From Methanothrix sp. (GTDB lineage: Archaea; Halobacteriota; Methanosarcinia; Methanotrichales; Methanotrichaceae), in the NCBI GenBank assembly GCA_011620785.1, contig WOYM01000033.1:1479-32526 (forward strand): 31,048 bases of DNA. Direction: 5' to 3'. The position numbers were made by a program, and so were the translations under genes. Position 1 is the first letter of the stretch; every line of letters starts with the position of its first letter. The notes beneath the pieces are model-generated. The model was not told the DNA's origin and made no database searches. It saw only the letters and a program-made list of their open reading frames with translations. Shown here in pieces: positions 1-7,477 of the stretch.

Positions 1-49
1 CTATGCCAATCCTATCGCATCATCCGCAAACATAATTAACTATAAGATT

Positions 50-62
50 ATTTTTAAAAAAC
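50..62 (+). promoter_or_regulatory. Possible TATA box for the papain-like peptidase gene
   Basis: An A/T block (five T then six A, 51-61) lies about 55 bases before the first gene. An archaeal TATA box here would put the transcript start near 82, leaving a leader of about 30 bases that contains the GGGGG Shine-Dalgarno-like run at 99-103. The whole of 1-112 is AT-rich and no other gene is visible in it. Confidence 0.35.
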
Positions 63-112
63 ATAAGTTTACATCAGTATTTGCCTCAAATATATCAAGG
101 GGGTTATTAAGC

Positions 113-2095
113 TTGGGAATGGATGAGATCAAGGAGATTCGAAGCAGGATCAAAGGGATGAACCTGACCTGGACCGCGGGGGAGACAGCCGTATCAGAAC
201 TGGCCCCAGACGAGAAGATGCACTACCTGGGCCTAGTAGTCCCGGAGGATGAGAAAGCGATGATCCTGCAGATGGCGGAAAGGGATAGGTCTCTTGCCGC
301 AAAATCGGGATCTGTCTCCATATATCCCACTCAGTGGGACTGGAGAGACGTGTCCGGCAACGACTGGACGACGCCGATAAAGGATCAGAGGCAGTGCGGC
401 TCTTGCGTTGCCTTTGCCACTGTGGCGGCCATCGAGTCCAATTTGGAGATATTCAAGAGAGACCCCTCCCTCGATCCAGACCTTTCCGAGGCAGATCTTT
501 TCTTCAGGGGCTGCGGCGACTGCTGCGGGCGGGGCTGGTATTTCACTCCCGCTTTAAGATTTGCTCAGTCCAGCGGAGTTCCTGATGAGGCATGCAATCC
601 TTATCAGGGGGATAAGACCGGCAGCTGCCCGGACAGAGACAAACGCGTGGTCAAGATAGAGAGCTCGAAGACCATAACCAACAGCTCCCAGGCCAAGGAG
701 TGGCTCAGCCAGCGCGGTCCACTCATCGGCGGGATGAGCGTTTATGAGGATTTCTTCTATTATGAGAAAGGAGTCTATAAGACTGCATACGGCGGATATA
801 TGGGCGACCATGCAGTATGCGTTGTGGGCTTCGATGATGCCAAAGGCTGCTGGATCTGCAAGAACAGCTGGGGACAGAGCTGGGGAGAAGGCGGCTGGTT
901 CAAGATCGCCTACGGAGAATGCGGAATGGGAAGCCAGTTCGCTTTCTATGGAGTTCAGTTCACAGCAGACGATGACCTGATCATGCCCAAATCAGGGAGG
1001 GTTATTGTGCGCTTTACCGGCAAGAGCACCACTCTGGAGGATGAGATCTGGCTGCACCGTCCCGAGGAGAAGCTGATCTTCCGGGCGGTTGACTCCGATC
1101 TGGGCAAGATCCATGATCTGGGAGCCTTTCCCGCCGGAACCCGGCTCACATTTGCCCTGAAGACTTCAGCGGGGCATATCTTCTACAGCGACCAGCTCTT
1201 AAACGACGATGTCTGCGATCATGTTAACAAGACCAGCATTGGAACCTACAAATGGCAGCTTAACTGGGAGGACCTCTATGGCCTGGGGGAGAAGGACTAT
1301 AACGATGTGAGCATGGAGATTGAGATCATTAGCGCCACCAGCGGGGATCTGGTGATGCCCAAAGAGGGAAGGGTCTTTGCCACCCTTAAACAAAGGCATG
1401 CCGCCACCAAAGAGGAGTTCAGGCTGAGCTCTCCTGAGAATAGGTTGATCTTCACCCTGGATAGCCCCATGGGAAAGGCAATAGACCTGGGTAAGTATCC
1501 CGAAGGCGCCAGCCTCACATTCGCCTTCAAGACACTTGAGGGCTACACCTACTACACCGATCAGGTGAAAAATCCCGATTTCTTGAGCCATGTGAGAAAG
1601 CTCCCCACCGGATATAACAAATGGGAGCTTCGCTGGGAGAAATCCTATGGGATGCGCCTTAAAAGCTACAAGGATCTCACAGCAGAGATAATAGTGGCAC
1701 CCATCGTCCGCGAGGATGTAATTTTAGAGAAAGACAGCCACGTGGTGGCCAGACTGGTAAGCAAGAATACGCCGAATCATAACCAGTTCTGGCTCTATAA
1801 GCCCGAGAAGAAGCTGATCTTCGACTCCATTCAGGGGAACGTGGGCAAGAGCTTTGAGGTAGGAGACTATCCGGCAGGAACCAGGCTGATCTTCGCTCTG
1901 CAGACCCAGGATGGGACCTTCTTCTGCACAGACAGCGGCCTCAACGAGGACGGCAAATCGCATGTCATCAAGCTGAAGCTCGGATCTAACAAATGCCAGC
2001 TTCGCTGGGAGGACCTTTACGGGCTGAAGGACACCGATTATAACGACCTGGTGGTGGAGATCAAGATGGATCCAAAACTGGATCCTAAAAAGTAG
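113..2095 (+). CDS. Papain-family (C1) cysteine peptidase with three C-terminal DUF4114-like repeats
   Basis: 660-aa cysteine peptidase. Residues 70-285 form a papain fold: oxyanion Gln92 and nucleophile Cys98 in DQRQCGSC, His233 in GDHAVCVVGF, and Asn251 in KNSWGQSWGEGGW. Residues 1-60 resemble a short propeptide, and no signal peptide or transmembrane segment is visible. Three repeats of about 120 residues follow (about 289-408, 412-530, 536-652). Each begins with a strand-rich xGRVxxx segment and has a DLGxxPAGTxLTFALKT-like core. Repeats 1 and 3 end in WEDLYGL...DYND, which resembles DUF4114. In repeat 2 the acidic motif has decayed to WEKSYG...SYKDL. The TTG at 113 sits 9 bases after a GGGGG run and is the preferred start; ATG 119 is the alternative. 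Substrate and location are unknown. The peptidase family is firm; the repeat-family name is a judgement from motif resemblance. Confidence 0.9.
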   Translation: MGMDEIKEIRSRIKGMNLTWTAGETAVSELAPDEKMHYLGLVVPEDEKAMILQMAERDRSLAAKSGSVSIYPTQWDWRDVSGNDWTTPIKDQRQCGSCVAFATVAAIESNLEIFKRDPSLDPDLSEADLFFRGCGDCCGRGWYFTPALRFAQSSGVPDEACNPYQGDKTGSCPDRDKRVVKIESSKTITNSSQAKEWLSQRGPLIGGMSVYEDFFYYEKGVYKTAYGGYMGDHAVCVVGFDDAKGCWICKNSWGQSWGEGGWFKIAYGECGMGSQFAFYGVQFTADDDLIMPKSGRVIVRFTGKSTTLEDEIWLHRPEEKLIFRAVDSDLGKIHDLGAFPAGTRLTFALKTSAGHIFYSDQLLNDDVCDHVNKTSIGTYKWQLNWEDLYGLGEKDYNDVSMEIEIISATSGDLVMPKEGRVFATLKQRHAATKEEFRLSSPENRLIFTLDSPMGKAIDLGKYPEGASLTFAFKTLEGYTYYTDQVKNPDFLSHVRKLPTGYNKWELRWEKSYGMRLKSYKDLTAEIIVAPIVREDVILEKDSHVVARLVSKNTPNHNQFWLYKPEKKLIFDSIQGNVGKSFEVGDYPAGTRLIFALQTQDGTFFCTDSGLNEDGKSHVIKLKLGSNKCQLRWEDLYGLKDTDYNDLVVEIKMDPKLDPKK

Positions 2096-2143
2096 GTGAC
2101 TGGATAATATCCAACTGGTGGAATGGGATTAGGCTGAAAGAAA

Positions 2144-2602
2144 TCAGGAACAAGGCAGCCAGTCCACGCAGATCTCGCCGGACTGGCTGTCAGACCACAG
2201 CTGGATCAACTTTTCAATGGAGAATACACCGGTCAGATCCTCAACGCTGCGGCCGATGAGAGGATGACGGCCTTTTACGGTGACGTTGGGGTCGACGGAC
2301 TGCCAGGCGATATGAGCATTGCCTATTACATTGGAGCTGATGCTCGCCTCCAGGCCTCCTCTCGGCGACGCCGGGTCTGCGGAATTTGCATAGGCCCCAG
2401 TTCGAACCTGAGTATCTCTATTCAAGTGCTCTACATCGGTGTATGATTCGGTCATGACTGCACCGGTATCATAGTTCTTGACAGTGAGTACATCATTCTG
2501 GCCGCCACTGATAGCGGCTGGTGTATAGGCCAGGGGTATCTCACCCTTAATGCCGGGAATGGCCATAAACATGATCACCAGACAAATCAGCTTTATCCAC
2601 AT
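2144..2602 (-). CDS. Exported protein of unknown function (152 aa)
   Basis: I do not recognise the family. The chosen ATG at 2602 encodes MWIKLICLVIMFMAIPGIKG, a good signal peptide, so the mature part is probably outside the membrane. GGTGA lies 7 bases upstream of this ATG, which favours it over the earlier in-frame ATG at 2644 that would bury the signal sequence. The mature part is polar, with NxT/NxS sites and a C-terminal pair of cysteines (residues ~146 and 151) that could form a disulfide. It has no catalytic motif I can name. It lies downstream of the likewise exported TPR protein on the same strand, about 100 bases away, so the two may be co-transcribed. Confidence 0.65.
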   Translation of the reverse strand: MWIKLICLVIMFMAIPGIKGEIPLAYTPAAISGGQNDVLTVKNYDTGAVMTESYTDVEHLNRDTQVRTGAYANSADPASPRGGLEASISSNVIGNAHIAWQSVDPNVTVKGRHPLIGRSVEDLTGVFSIEKLIQLWSDSQSGEICVDWLPCS

Positions 2603-2704
2603 CCATCGGTCACCATTTCGGTAATTGACGTATTCGCATTTCAAGCTTTTGCTCTGAATTGAGTGCTGCTTATGCCCTGCCCATGCCCCTGTAGATCATG
2701 CCCT

Positions 2705-3361
2705 CTACCGGGTTCCCAGCTGAACGATCCGATTCATATCCTCTAGGGTGTTATTCCGGTTCGTCTGAGCCGCCTGGTTGTTAGGGTCAAGAAGCAGGGC
2801 TTTATCGAAGCGTTCCAGCGCTTCCTGGTGCTTTCCCAGCTCTCGCAGGACTACTCCCTCATTATTCCAGGCTCCTGGATTCAGAGGATCGAGTTTGGTT
2901 GCCATCTGAAGACAGACCAGCGATCCGGAGAGATCGCCTTTATCAGCCAAAGCCATGCCCTTTCCATTCCAGGCTTCAGAGTCTGAAGCATTCCGCCCCA
3001 ACACCTTGTCAAAGCAGGCTATAGCCTCATCATGCCTGTCTAATCCTCTGTAGAGGGCAAGGCCCTTCCAGTTCAAAGCCTCGACATTCGTGGAGTCTAT
3101 CGCCAGAGCCTGATCGAAACTTGCCACCGCATCCTCATAACGACCCAAGATGCCAAATGCATATCCCTTGCGGTTCCAAAGGTTGACATTGCCAGGATCC
3201 AACTCCAGGGCCTCATCATAGCTTCTTGCGGCCTCTTCTATGCTGCCATTATACAATTGCTGATCACCAAGGCTCGACCAGTATTCCGCTGTATCCCCTT
3301 CTGCAGCCGAGGGAATGCTTGTCGCTGCCAGAAGAGCTAATAGGATCAATGCGAGCTTCAT
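2705..3361 (-). CDS. Exported tetratricopeptide-repeat (TPR) protein
   Basis: 218-aa protein that starts with a hydrophobic signal segment (MKLALILLALLAATSIPSAA). The remainder is a chain of about five TPR units with the usual W-x-x-x-G and A-x-x-x-[FY]-D-x-A-L-x-[LI]-D-P-x-N pattern, for example YDEALELDPGN, FDQALAIDSTN and FDKALLLDPNN. TPRs are protein-protein interaction scaffolds and no enzymatic domain is present. The start at 3361 is chosen because it puts the signal peptide at the N-terminus; the longer ORF from 3427 would add 22 polar residues in front of it. It probably acts outside the membrane or anchored to it. The partner is unknown. Confidence 0.85.
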   Translation of the reverse strand: MKLALILLALLAATSIPSAAEGDTAEYWSSLGDQQLYNGSIEEAARSYDEALELDPGNVNLWNRKGYAFGILGRYEDAVASFDQALAIDSTNVEALNWKGLALYRGLDRHDEAIACFDKVLGRNASDSEAWNGKGMALADKGDLSGSLVCLQMATKLDPLNPGAWNNEGVVLRELGKHQEALERFDKALLLDPNNQAAQTNRNNTLEDMNRIVQLGTR

Positions 3362-3498
3362 GAACAGCCGTCTTTCGTTCTGGAGATATATCTCTACCTC
3401 CCAAAAGTTAATTAATTCCCCCTTCATACCACCATATATAACGAGGCCAGGTTTATCGCTCTGGGGATCCTGGCAGAGGAGTGGAGGAGGTTCATTAT

Positions 3499-3918
3499 TT
3501 GAAGAGATTCGATGTAATGCTGGAAAAGGATATATCCGGATACGAAGGAGAATTTTCCGATATCATTCATCAAGCTCCGGCCTTTTATAGAATGATGACC
3601 AGGCTGCTAGATGATAAAGATCTTCCCAAATCCATGTCGCCGCAGATTATCGCCGCCATCGCATACTTCATTCTGCCCGAGGACATAATTCCAGAAGATA
3701 AGTTCGGCCCGGTGGGTTATGTCGATGATATCTATCTATGCGCCTTCGTCGCATATGAGGTGATGAAGGAAACAGGATCTTCCGATATCATATCCCGGAA
3801 CTGGGATGGAGGCAGGCCTGTGATCGAGCTGGTAGAAGAGATACTCAATCGCGAAAAGGAGCTTTTGGGCAATAAGAAGGAAAGGATGATGCAGTATATA
3901 GGCTTCGACGAGATTTAG
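3499..3918 (+). CDS. DUF1232 (YkvA-like) protein
   Basis: 139-aa protein whose middle matches the DUF1232 signature: AIAYFILPEDIIPE followed by GPVGYVDDIYLCAFV, a hydrophobic hairpin ending in an acidic turn. The family function is not known. The N-terminal and C-terminal thirds are charged. The start is the TTG at 3499: GGAGGAGG at 3483-3490 lies 8 bases before it, whereas the upstream GTG at 3481 would overlap that ribosome site. A run of six T just after the stop (3929-3934) probably ends the transcript before the convergent RNase P gene. Confidence 0.75.
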   Translation: MKRFDVMLEKDISGYEGEFSDIIHQAPAFYRMMTRLLDDKDLPKSMSPQIIAAIAYFILPEDIIPEDKFGPVGYVDDIYLCAFVAYEVMKETGSSDIISRNWDGGRPVIELVEEILNREKELLGNKKERMMQYIGFDEI

Positions 3919-3928
3919 TTCGAGCAAA

Positions 3929-3934
3929 TTTTTT
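3929..3934 (+). terminator. Oligo-T terminator between convergent genes
   Basis: Six T in a row 10 bases after the DUF1232 stop. Archaeal RNA polymerase commonly terminates on T-runs. No strong hairpin is visible. Confidence 0.4.
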
Positions 3935-3939
3935 GGTCC

Positions 3940-4254
3940 CTATTCCCTTCTGGGTTTATAGGGACGCCTCATCTGACCATTGCAGAATATGCAGGTGGTG
4001 ACCATAACGCCTTCTGATAGCCTCACCCTGGAGTTCTCCGGGGACAGGAAGCTGCCACAGTGCCGGCAGTAAAGCCTCTTAAGAGATCGGGGCATTCTGA
4101 CCCTGGTACGAGTGCTTATCCGCCGGGCAATCTGGACATACCTCTTGCTTCTCTCAGGATGAAGCCGGTGCGCCTCCTCCGCCAGGACAAAGAGCCGTTC
4201 CATGCGCTGCAGGGCAAGATCTCTGGATCTATGATTGTCCTTTCTTCGTCTCAC
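3940..4254 (-). CDS. rnp4: Ribonuclease P protein component 4 (Rpp21/Rpr2 family)
   Basis: Subunit of archaeal RNase P, which removes the 5' leader of pre-tRNAs. The family pattern is clear: an N-terminal helix (RDLALQRMERLFVLAEEA), then RYVQIARRIS, RVRMPRSLKRLYC, and a zinc ribbon made of CRHC and CIFC before a basic tail (RRPYKPRRE). The reading frame is open back to an ATG at 4359, which would give 139 aa and overlap the divergent gene. The family is normally about 100-115 aa and begins just before the ALxRxExLF helix, so GTG 4254 is preferred (104 aa). GTG 4272 is another option, and no start has a strong SD. The function is secure; the start is not. Confidence 0.88.
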   Translation of the reverse strand: MRRRKDNHRSRDLALQRMERLFVLAEEAHRLHPERSKRYVQIARRISTRTRVRMPRSLKRLYCRHCGSFLSPENSRVRLSEGVMVTTCIFCNGQMRRPYKPRRE

Positions 4255-4336
4255 GCCCAGGACTGTGGCCACCGGGTCTATAAACCTATTTCGTCGAGAG
4301 AATCTATTTCTACATCCAGTGAGCATAACGGATTCA

Positions 4337-4600
4337 ATGGCTGATACATCGCTTTCCATCAGGATCGCCCCGGAGATGGAGGATTATATCCGCGCTCGCT
4401 CCACAGACATGCGCATCGCCACCACCTGCGAAGGCCCTCTGATCTTCTCAGTCAAGACCAGTCCGCCCAAGCCCACAGATCATGTCATATCTGTTGGAGC
4501 GCGTATGGTCTACATCTCTGCCGTCCAGGCACCTTATATCAAGACCATAGATGCGAGTATGCTTCCGCGCTGCGCTCTGGAAAAAAGGAAGCGTAACTGA
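4337..4600 (+). CDS. Small conserved-looking protein, distantly HesB/CC-Se-motif-like (87 aa)
   Basis: 87-aa protein beginning MADTSLSIRIAPEMEDYIRA. The pattern of an amphipathic start, a 'SxDMRIATTCEGPL' strand-turn with one cysteine, and a later 'VYIS...YIKTIDASML' strand recalls the small HesB-like or CC/Se-motif proteins of archaea. Those usually have a CC or U-C pair, and only a single Cys is present here. I therefore treat the resemblance as weak and give no function. It is divergent from rnp4, and its ATG lies inside the longest possible rnp4 frame. Only a poor SD is visible. Confidence 0.6.
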   Translation: MADTSLSIRIAPEMEDYIRARSTDMRIATTCEGPLIFSVKTSPPKPTDHVISVGARMVYISAVQAPYIKTIDASMLPRCALEKRKRN

Positions 4601-4703
4601 TGGTCGCCAAAAGAAGGCTATATCAGACTGCAAACATCAGACCGAAACCATTAAGTCGCCAAGAGGACAAACCTATATGGGAATGATTCCCAGGCGGATG
4701 CAT

Positions 4704-4850
4704 ATGAAAAAAACCAAGTCGTCAATCTGGCTGGCACTGATAGGCGCAATTATATTTCTCGTTCTCTTGTGGCGTCGGATTTTGCAGATGCCTGCAGAAA
4801 GAGATGAAGAAGACGACAGCAGAAATCGCAAGAACCGTCCGGTGTCGTAG
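4704..4850 (+). CDS. Tiny single-pass membrane protein (48 aa)
   Basis: Unrecognised ORF encoding MKKTKSSIWLALIGAIIFLVLLWRRI, a basic N-terminus and one clear transmembrane helix, followed by an acidic/basic hydrophilic tail (AERDEEDDSRNRKNR). AGGCGG lies 6 bases before the ATG at 4704; ATG 4677 in the same frame is possible. The N-in, TM, polar-tail composition is what a real small membrane protein would show, but there is no homology evidence. It stands alone between rnp4's divergent partner and rdgB. Confidence 0.4.
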   Translation: MKKTKSSIWLALIGAIIFLVLLWRRILQMPAERDEEDDSRNRKNRPVS

Positions 4851-4861
4851 GCTTCCATCTC

Positions 4862-4880
4862 CTTTTTAAGCCAAAAAAAT
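4862..4880. terminator. Bidirectional oligo-T/oligo-A terminator
   Basis: The sequence has five T (4863-4867) on the + strand and seven A (4873-4879), which is seven T on the - strand directly after the rdgB stop. It separates two convergent genes and can serve both. Confidence 0.45.
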
Positions 4881-5413
4881 TAGCGGCCCTCCAGCCATTC
4901 ATCAAGAGCGCGCATTGATGCAGCACGGTGAGATATTCTATTCTTCTCCGCCAGCTCCATCTCGGCCAGGCTCTTTTCCCCCACATAGAATATGGGGTCG
5001 TATCCAAAGCCCGAGCTTCCCCGTGCCTCATGGCCGATCTGCCCCTCAACTATCCCCTGGAACATCCGAGGCTCAAGCCCCGGCTCGGAATACACAACCA
5101 CCGACTTGAAGAAGGCCTTGCGATTCGAGATCCCATCCATGAGCCGCAGTATTCCCTCATTGCCAATGGTCTTCTGGACATAGGCGGAGTAGACCCCAGG
5201 AAAGCCGCCCAGCGCCTCGATGAAAAGGCCGGCATCCTCCAGCATTGCTGGCTCCTTTAGCCGGGCCATGATCTCGTTAATGCCATAGACCGCCACCTCT
5301 TCCAGAGTATCCGCCTGAATCTCAGTATAGCCAAGATCTTTCTGCTCCAGACCATCGATAATGGTCCGGGCCTCTACATACTTTCCTTTGTTACTTGTGA
5401 TAAAGCTGATCAT
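4880..5413 (-). CDS. rdgB: XTP/dITP diphosphatase (Ham1/RdgB family)
   Basis: 177-aa house-cleaning nucleotide pyrophosphatase that hydrolyses ITP, XTP and dITP to monophosphates. Family marks are SNKGKYVEA near the N-terminus (phosphate and base binding), EDAGLFIEALGGFPGVYSAY with the catalytic acid region, GSSGFGYDPIFY, and the terminal NRISHRAASMRALDEWL. Length is typical for the archaeal enzyme (about 180-190). ATG 5413 follows AGGAGAT by about 5 bases. It is transcribed divergently from gatD across a 240-base spacer. Confidence 0.95.
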   Translation of the reverse strand: MISFITSNKGKYVEARTIIDGLEQKDLGYTEIQADTLEEVAVYGINEIMARLKEPAMLEDAGLFIEALGGFPGVYSAYVQKTIGNEGILRLMDGISNRKAFFKSVVVYSEPGLEPRMFQGIVEGQIGHEARGSSGFGYDPIFYVGEKSLAEMELAEKNRISHRAASMRALDEWLEGR

Positions 5414-5595
5414 ATTATCTCCTAATAGTCCTTCTCAGTTGTCATCTTTGGATATAGGGCAGCCAGGTGCTCTCAATCGGATCCCATCTGTGCATGGTTT
5501 TCTCCTTATGCTATCCTTCTTCCCTATATGATAAGCCTTTTCGAGCGCCACATCACTATCTGATACCATGCAGCGGCCTCCATCTCCCAAGGGGA

Positions 5596-5606
5596 ACGTT
5601 TTTAGA
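5596..5606 (+). promoter_or_regulatory. TATA box for gatD
   Basis: TTTTTAGATA lies upstream of gatD. A transcript start about 26 bases downstream (near 5627) would fall after the GTG at 5618, supporting ATG 5654 as the real gatD start. The rest of 5414-5595 holds no gene that I can support. Confidence 0.45.
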
Positions 5607-5653
5607 TACGAGCAATAGTGACAGAAGTAAATTTGCATTCTGGTGAGGACGAA

Positions 5654-6895
5654 ATGGATCTGGGAGACAGAGTCTTGGTGGAGAGGAACGGCATCTCCTA
5701 TGAGGGGGTTCTCATGCCATCCCGCCGTGCGGATCACGTGGTCATAAAGCTCAAGAACGGCTACAACATCGGCCTTAAGGCAAGAGAGAGCGACATCAAG
5801 CTCATAGAAAAAGGCAAGGAGATCAAATCCCAGCAATTGGACAGACCCCTCAGGGACAAGCCCGGCCTGCCCCAGCTATCCATTCTCTCAACCGGAGGGA
5901 CAATAGCCAGCAAGGTCGACTACCGGACGGGAGCAGTCACCAGCCAGTTCTCCGCCGGCGAGATCATCTCCGCCATCCCTGAGCTGGAGGAGATCGCCAA
6001 CTATCGAGCTCGGGTGATCTACCAGATCCTGAGCGAGAATATGCGTTCGGACTACTGGACGGCCCTCGCGCGGTCGGTGGCAGAGGAGATCGAGAGGGGC
6101 GCAGAAGGGGTTATCATAACCCACGGCACTGACACCATGATGTACACTGCTGCCGCACTCTCCTTCATGCTGAAGACCCCGGTTCCTGTGGTGCTGGTCG
6201 GCTCCCAGAGGAGCTCCGATCGTCCCAGCAGCGATGCCTCCATGAACGCCGTCTGTGCAGCTACCGTTGCCACCAGCGATATCGCCGAGGTCAGCGTGGT
6301 CATGCACGGCACAACCAATGACGACTACTGCACCATCCATCGAGGCACACGGGTTCGCAAGATGCATACCTCTCGTCGGGATGCCTTCCAGACCATTAAC
6401 CAACACCCTCTGGGCAGGGTAGATTACCTCAGCAGAAAGGTAGAGACCTATCTTCCCTTTTGCCACCGGGGCGAGGTGGAGATGGAGCTGAATGAGAGGC
6501 TTGAGCCCAGGTGCAGTCTGGTCAAGTACACCCCGGGATCCTCTCCGGAGATCCTGCATTACTATATCGATAAAGGTTATCGGGGAGTAGTCCTGGAGGG
6601 GACGGGCTTAGGTCACGTCGCCTCCGACTGGATAGAGGGAATTGGCAGGGCAAAGGAGGAGAATATACCGGTGGTCGTGACCTCACAGTGCCTGCGGGGC
6701 AGGATATGTGACCGGGTATACGATACCGGTCGAGATATGCTTGATGCCGGTGCAATTGAGGGGGGCGATATGCTGCCCGAGGTGGCCCTGGTCAAGCTGA
6801 TGTGGGTGCTGGCCAATAATCCAGAGGAGGTCGGCTCACTGATGAAGACCCCATTGGCCGGCGAGATCTCTCACTCCATACCGATCACCGTTTAG
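5654..6895 (+). CDS. gatD: Glu-tRNA(Gln) amidotransferase subunit D
   Basis: 413-aa asparaginase-like subunit of the archaea-specific GatDE amidotransferase. It releases ammonia from glutamine or asparagine for conversion of Glu-tRNA(Gln) to Gln-tRNA(Gln). An N-terminal domain of about 70 residues (MDLGDRVLVERNG...) precedes the amidohydrolase, in which TGGTIAS (residues 80-86) and HGTDTM (157-162) carry the catalytic threonines and aspartate, with SSDRPSSDASMN supplying further active-site residues. ATG 5654 is preferred over GTG 5618: GGTGAGG sits 5 bases before it, MxxGDRV is the usual family start, and the probable transcript start lies between the two codons. The partner gatE is not in the window. 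Confidence 0.96.
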   Translation: MDLGDRVLVERNGISYEGVLMPSRRADHVVIKLKNGYNIGLKARESDIKLIEKGKEIKSQQLDRPLRDKPGLPQLSILSTGGTIASKVDYRTGAVTSQFSAGEIISAIPELEEIANYRARVIYQILSENMRSDYWTALARSVAEEIERGAEGVIITHGTDTMMYTAAALSFMLKTPVPVVLVGSQRSSDRPSSDASMNAVCAATVATSDIAEVSVVMHGTTNDDYCTIHRGTRVRKMHTSRRDAFQTINQHPLGRVDYLSRKVETYLPFCHRGEVEMELNERLEPRCSLVKYTPGSSPEILHYYIDKGYRGVVLEGTGLGHVASDWIEGIGRAKEENIPVVVTSQCLRGRICDRVYDTGRDMLDAGAIEGGDMLPEVALVKLMWVLANNPEEVGSLMKTPLAGEISHSIPITV

Positions 6896-6900
6896 CCAAA

Positions 6901-6912
6901 ACCTTATAAGCA
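6901..6912 (+). promoter_or_regulatory. TATA box for the L10e / aIF2-beta transcript
   Basis: CCTTATAAGC immediately follows the gatD stop and lies about 50 bases before the TTG of L10e, leaving a leader of roughly 20-25 bases that contains GGAGG. Confidence 0.5.
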
Positions 6913-6956
6913 AGGTGAATAGTGCACCAACCTCAGGATTATTGGAGGAATTAGTT

Positions 6957-7472
6957 TTGACACGCAAGCCAGCAAGCATGTATCGAAGGCATGAACGTCC
7001 CTACACGCGCAGAAAGTACATGGGGGGCGTTCCGGGAAGCAAGGTAGTTCACTATGATATGGGGAATCTGCAGGAGGACTATCCCCTAAAGCTGACACTG
7101 GTTGTCATGGAGCCCTGCCAGATCAGGCATACCGCCCTGGAAGCGGCAAGAGTAGCAGCCAACCGTTACCTCCTGAAGCAAATGGGCAGGACCAACTTCC
7201 ACCTCAAGCTCAGAACATATCCCCATCATGTCATTCGCGAGAACAAGCAGGCCACCGGTGCAGGTGCAGACCGTGTATCCAGCGGCATGAGAATGGCCTT
7301 CGGCAAAGCGGTAGGGACAGCGGCCAGAGTTGAAGCCGGCCAGAAGCTCTTCACCCTGGGAATACCCCCTCAGTACCTCAACGATGCTAAAGAAGCATTG
7401 ACCAGAGCCGGACATAAGCTGCCCACACCCATTCAGATCATAGTTGAATCCGGTCAAGAGCTGATAAGGTAA
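6957..7472 (+). CDS. rpl10e: 50S ribosomal protein L10e (uL16 family)
   Basis: 171-aa large-subunit ribosomal protein that binds near the A-site and P-site tRNAs. The N-terminus TRKPASMYRRHERPYTRRKY and the TGAGADRVSSGMRMAFGKAVGTAARV segment are diagnostic. The start is the TTG at 6957: GGAGG at 6944-6948 is 8 bases upstream, and it yields the expected [MT]RKPASMYR N-terminus. The upstream in-frame start at 6915 would add 14 non-conserved residues. It opens a run of same-strand translation genes. Confidence 0.96.
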   Translation: MTRKPASMYRRHERPYTRRKYMGGVPGSKVVHYDMGNLQEDYPLKLTLVVMEPCQIRHTALEAARVAANRYLLKQMGRTNFHLKLRTYPHHVIRENKQATGAGADRVSSGMRMAFGKAVGTAARVEAGQKLFTLGIPPQYLNDAKEALTRAGHKLPTPIQIIVESGQELIR

Positions 7473-7477
7473 TCTGG

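Noticed and set aside
2390..2420. tRNA-like T-loop string (AGGTTCGAACT on the minus strand).
   Set aside because: It lies inside the coding frame of the exported 152-aa protein and no matching acceptor, D or anticodon stems surround it.
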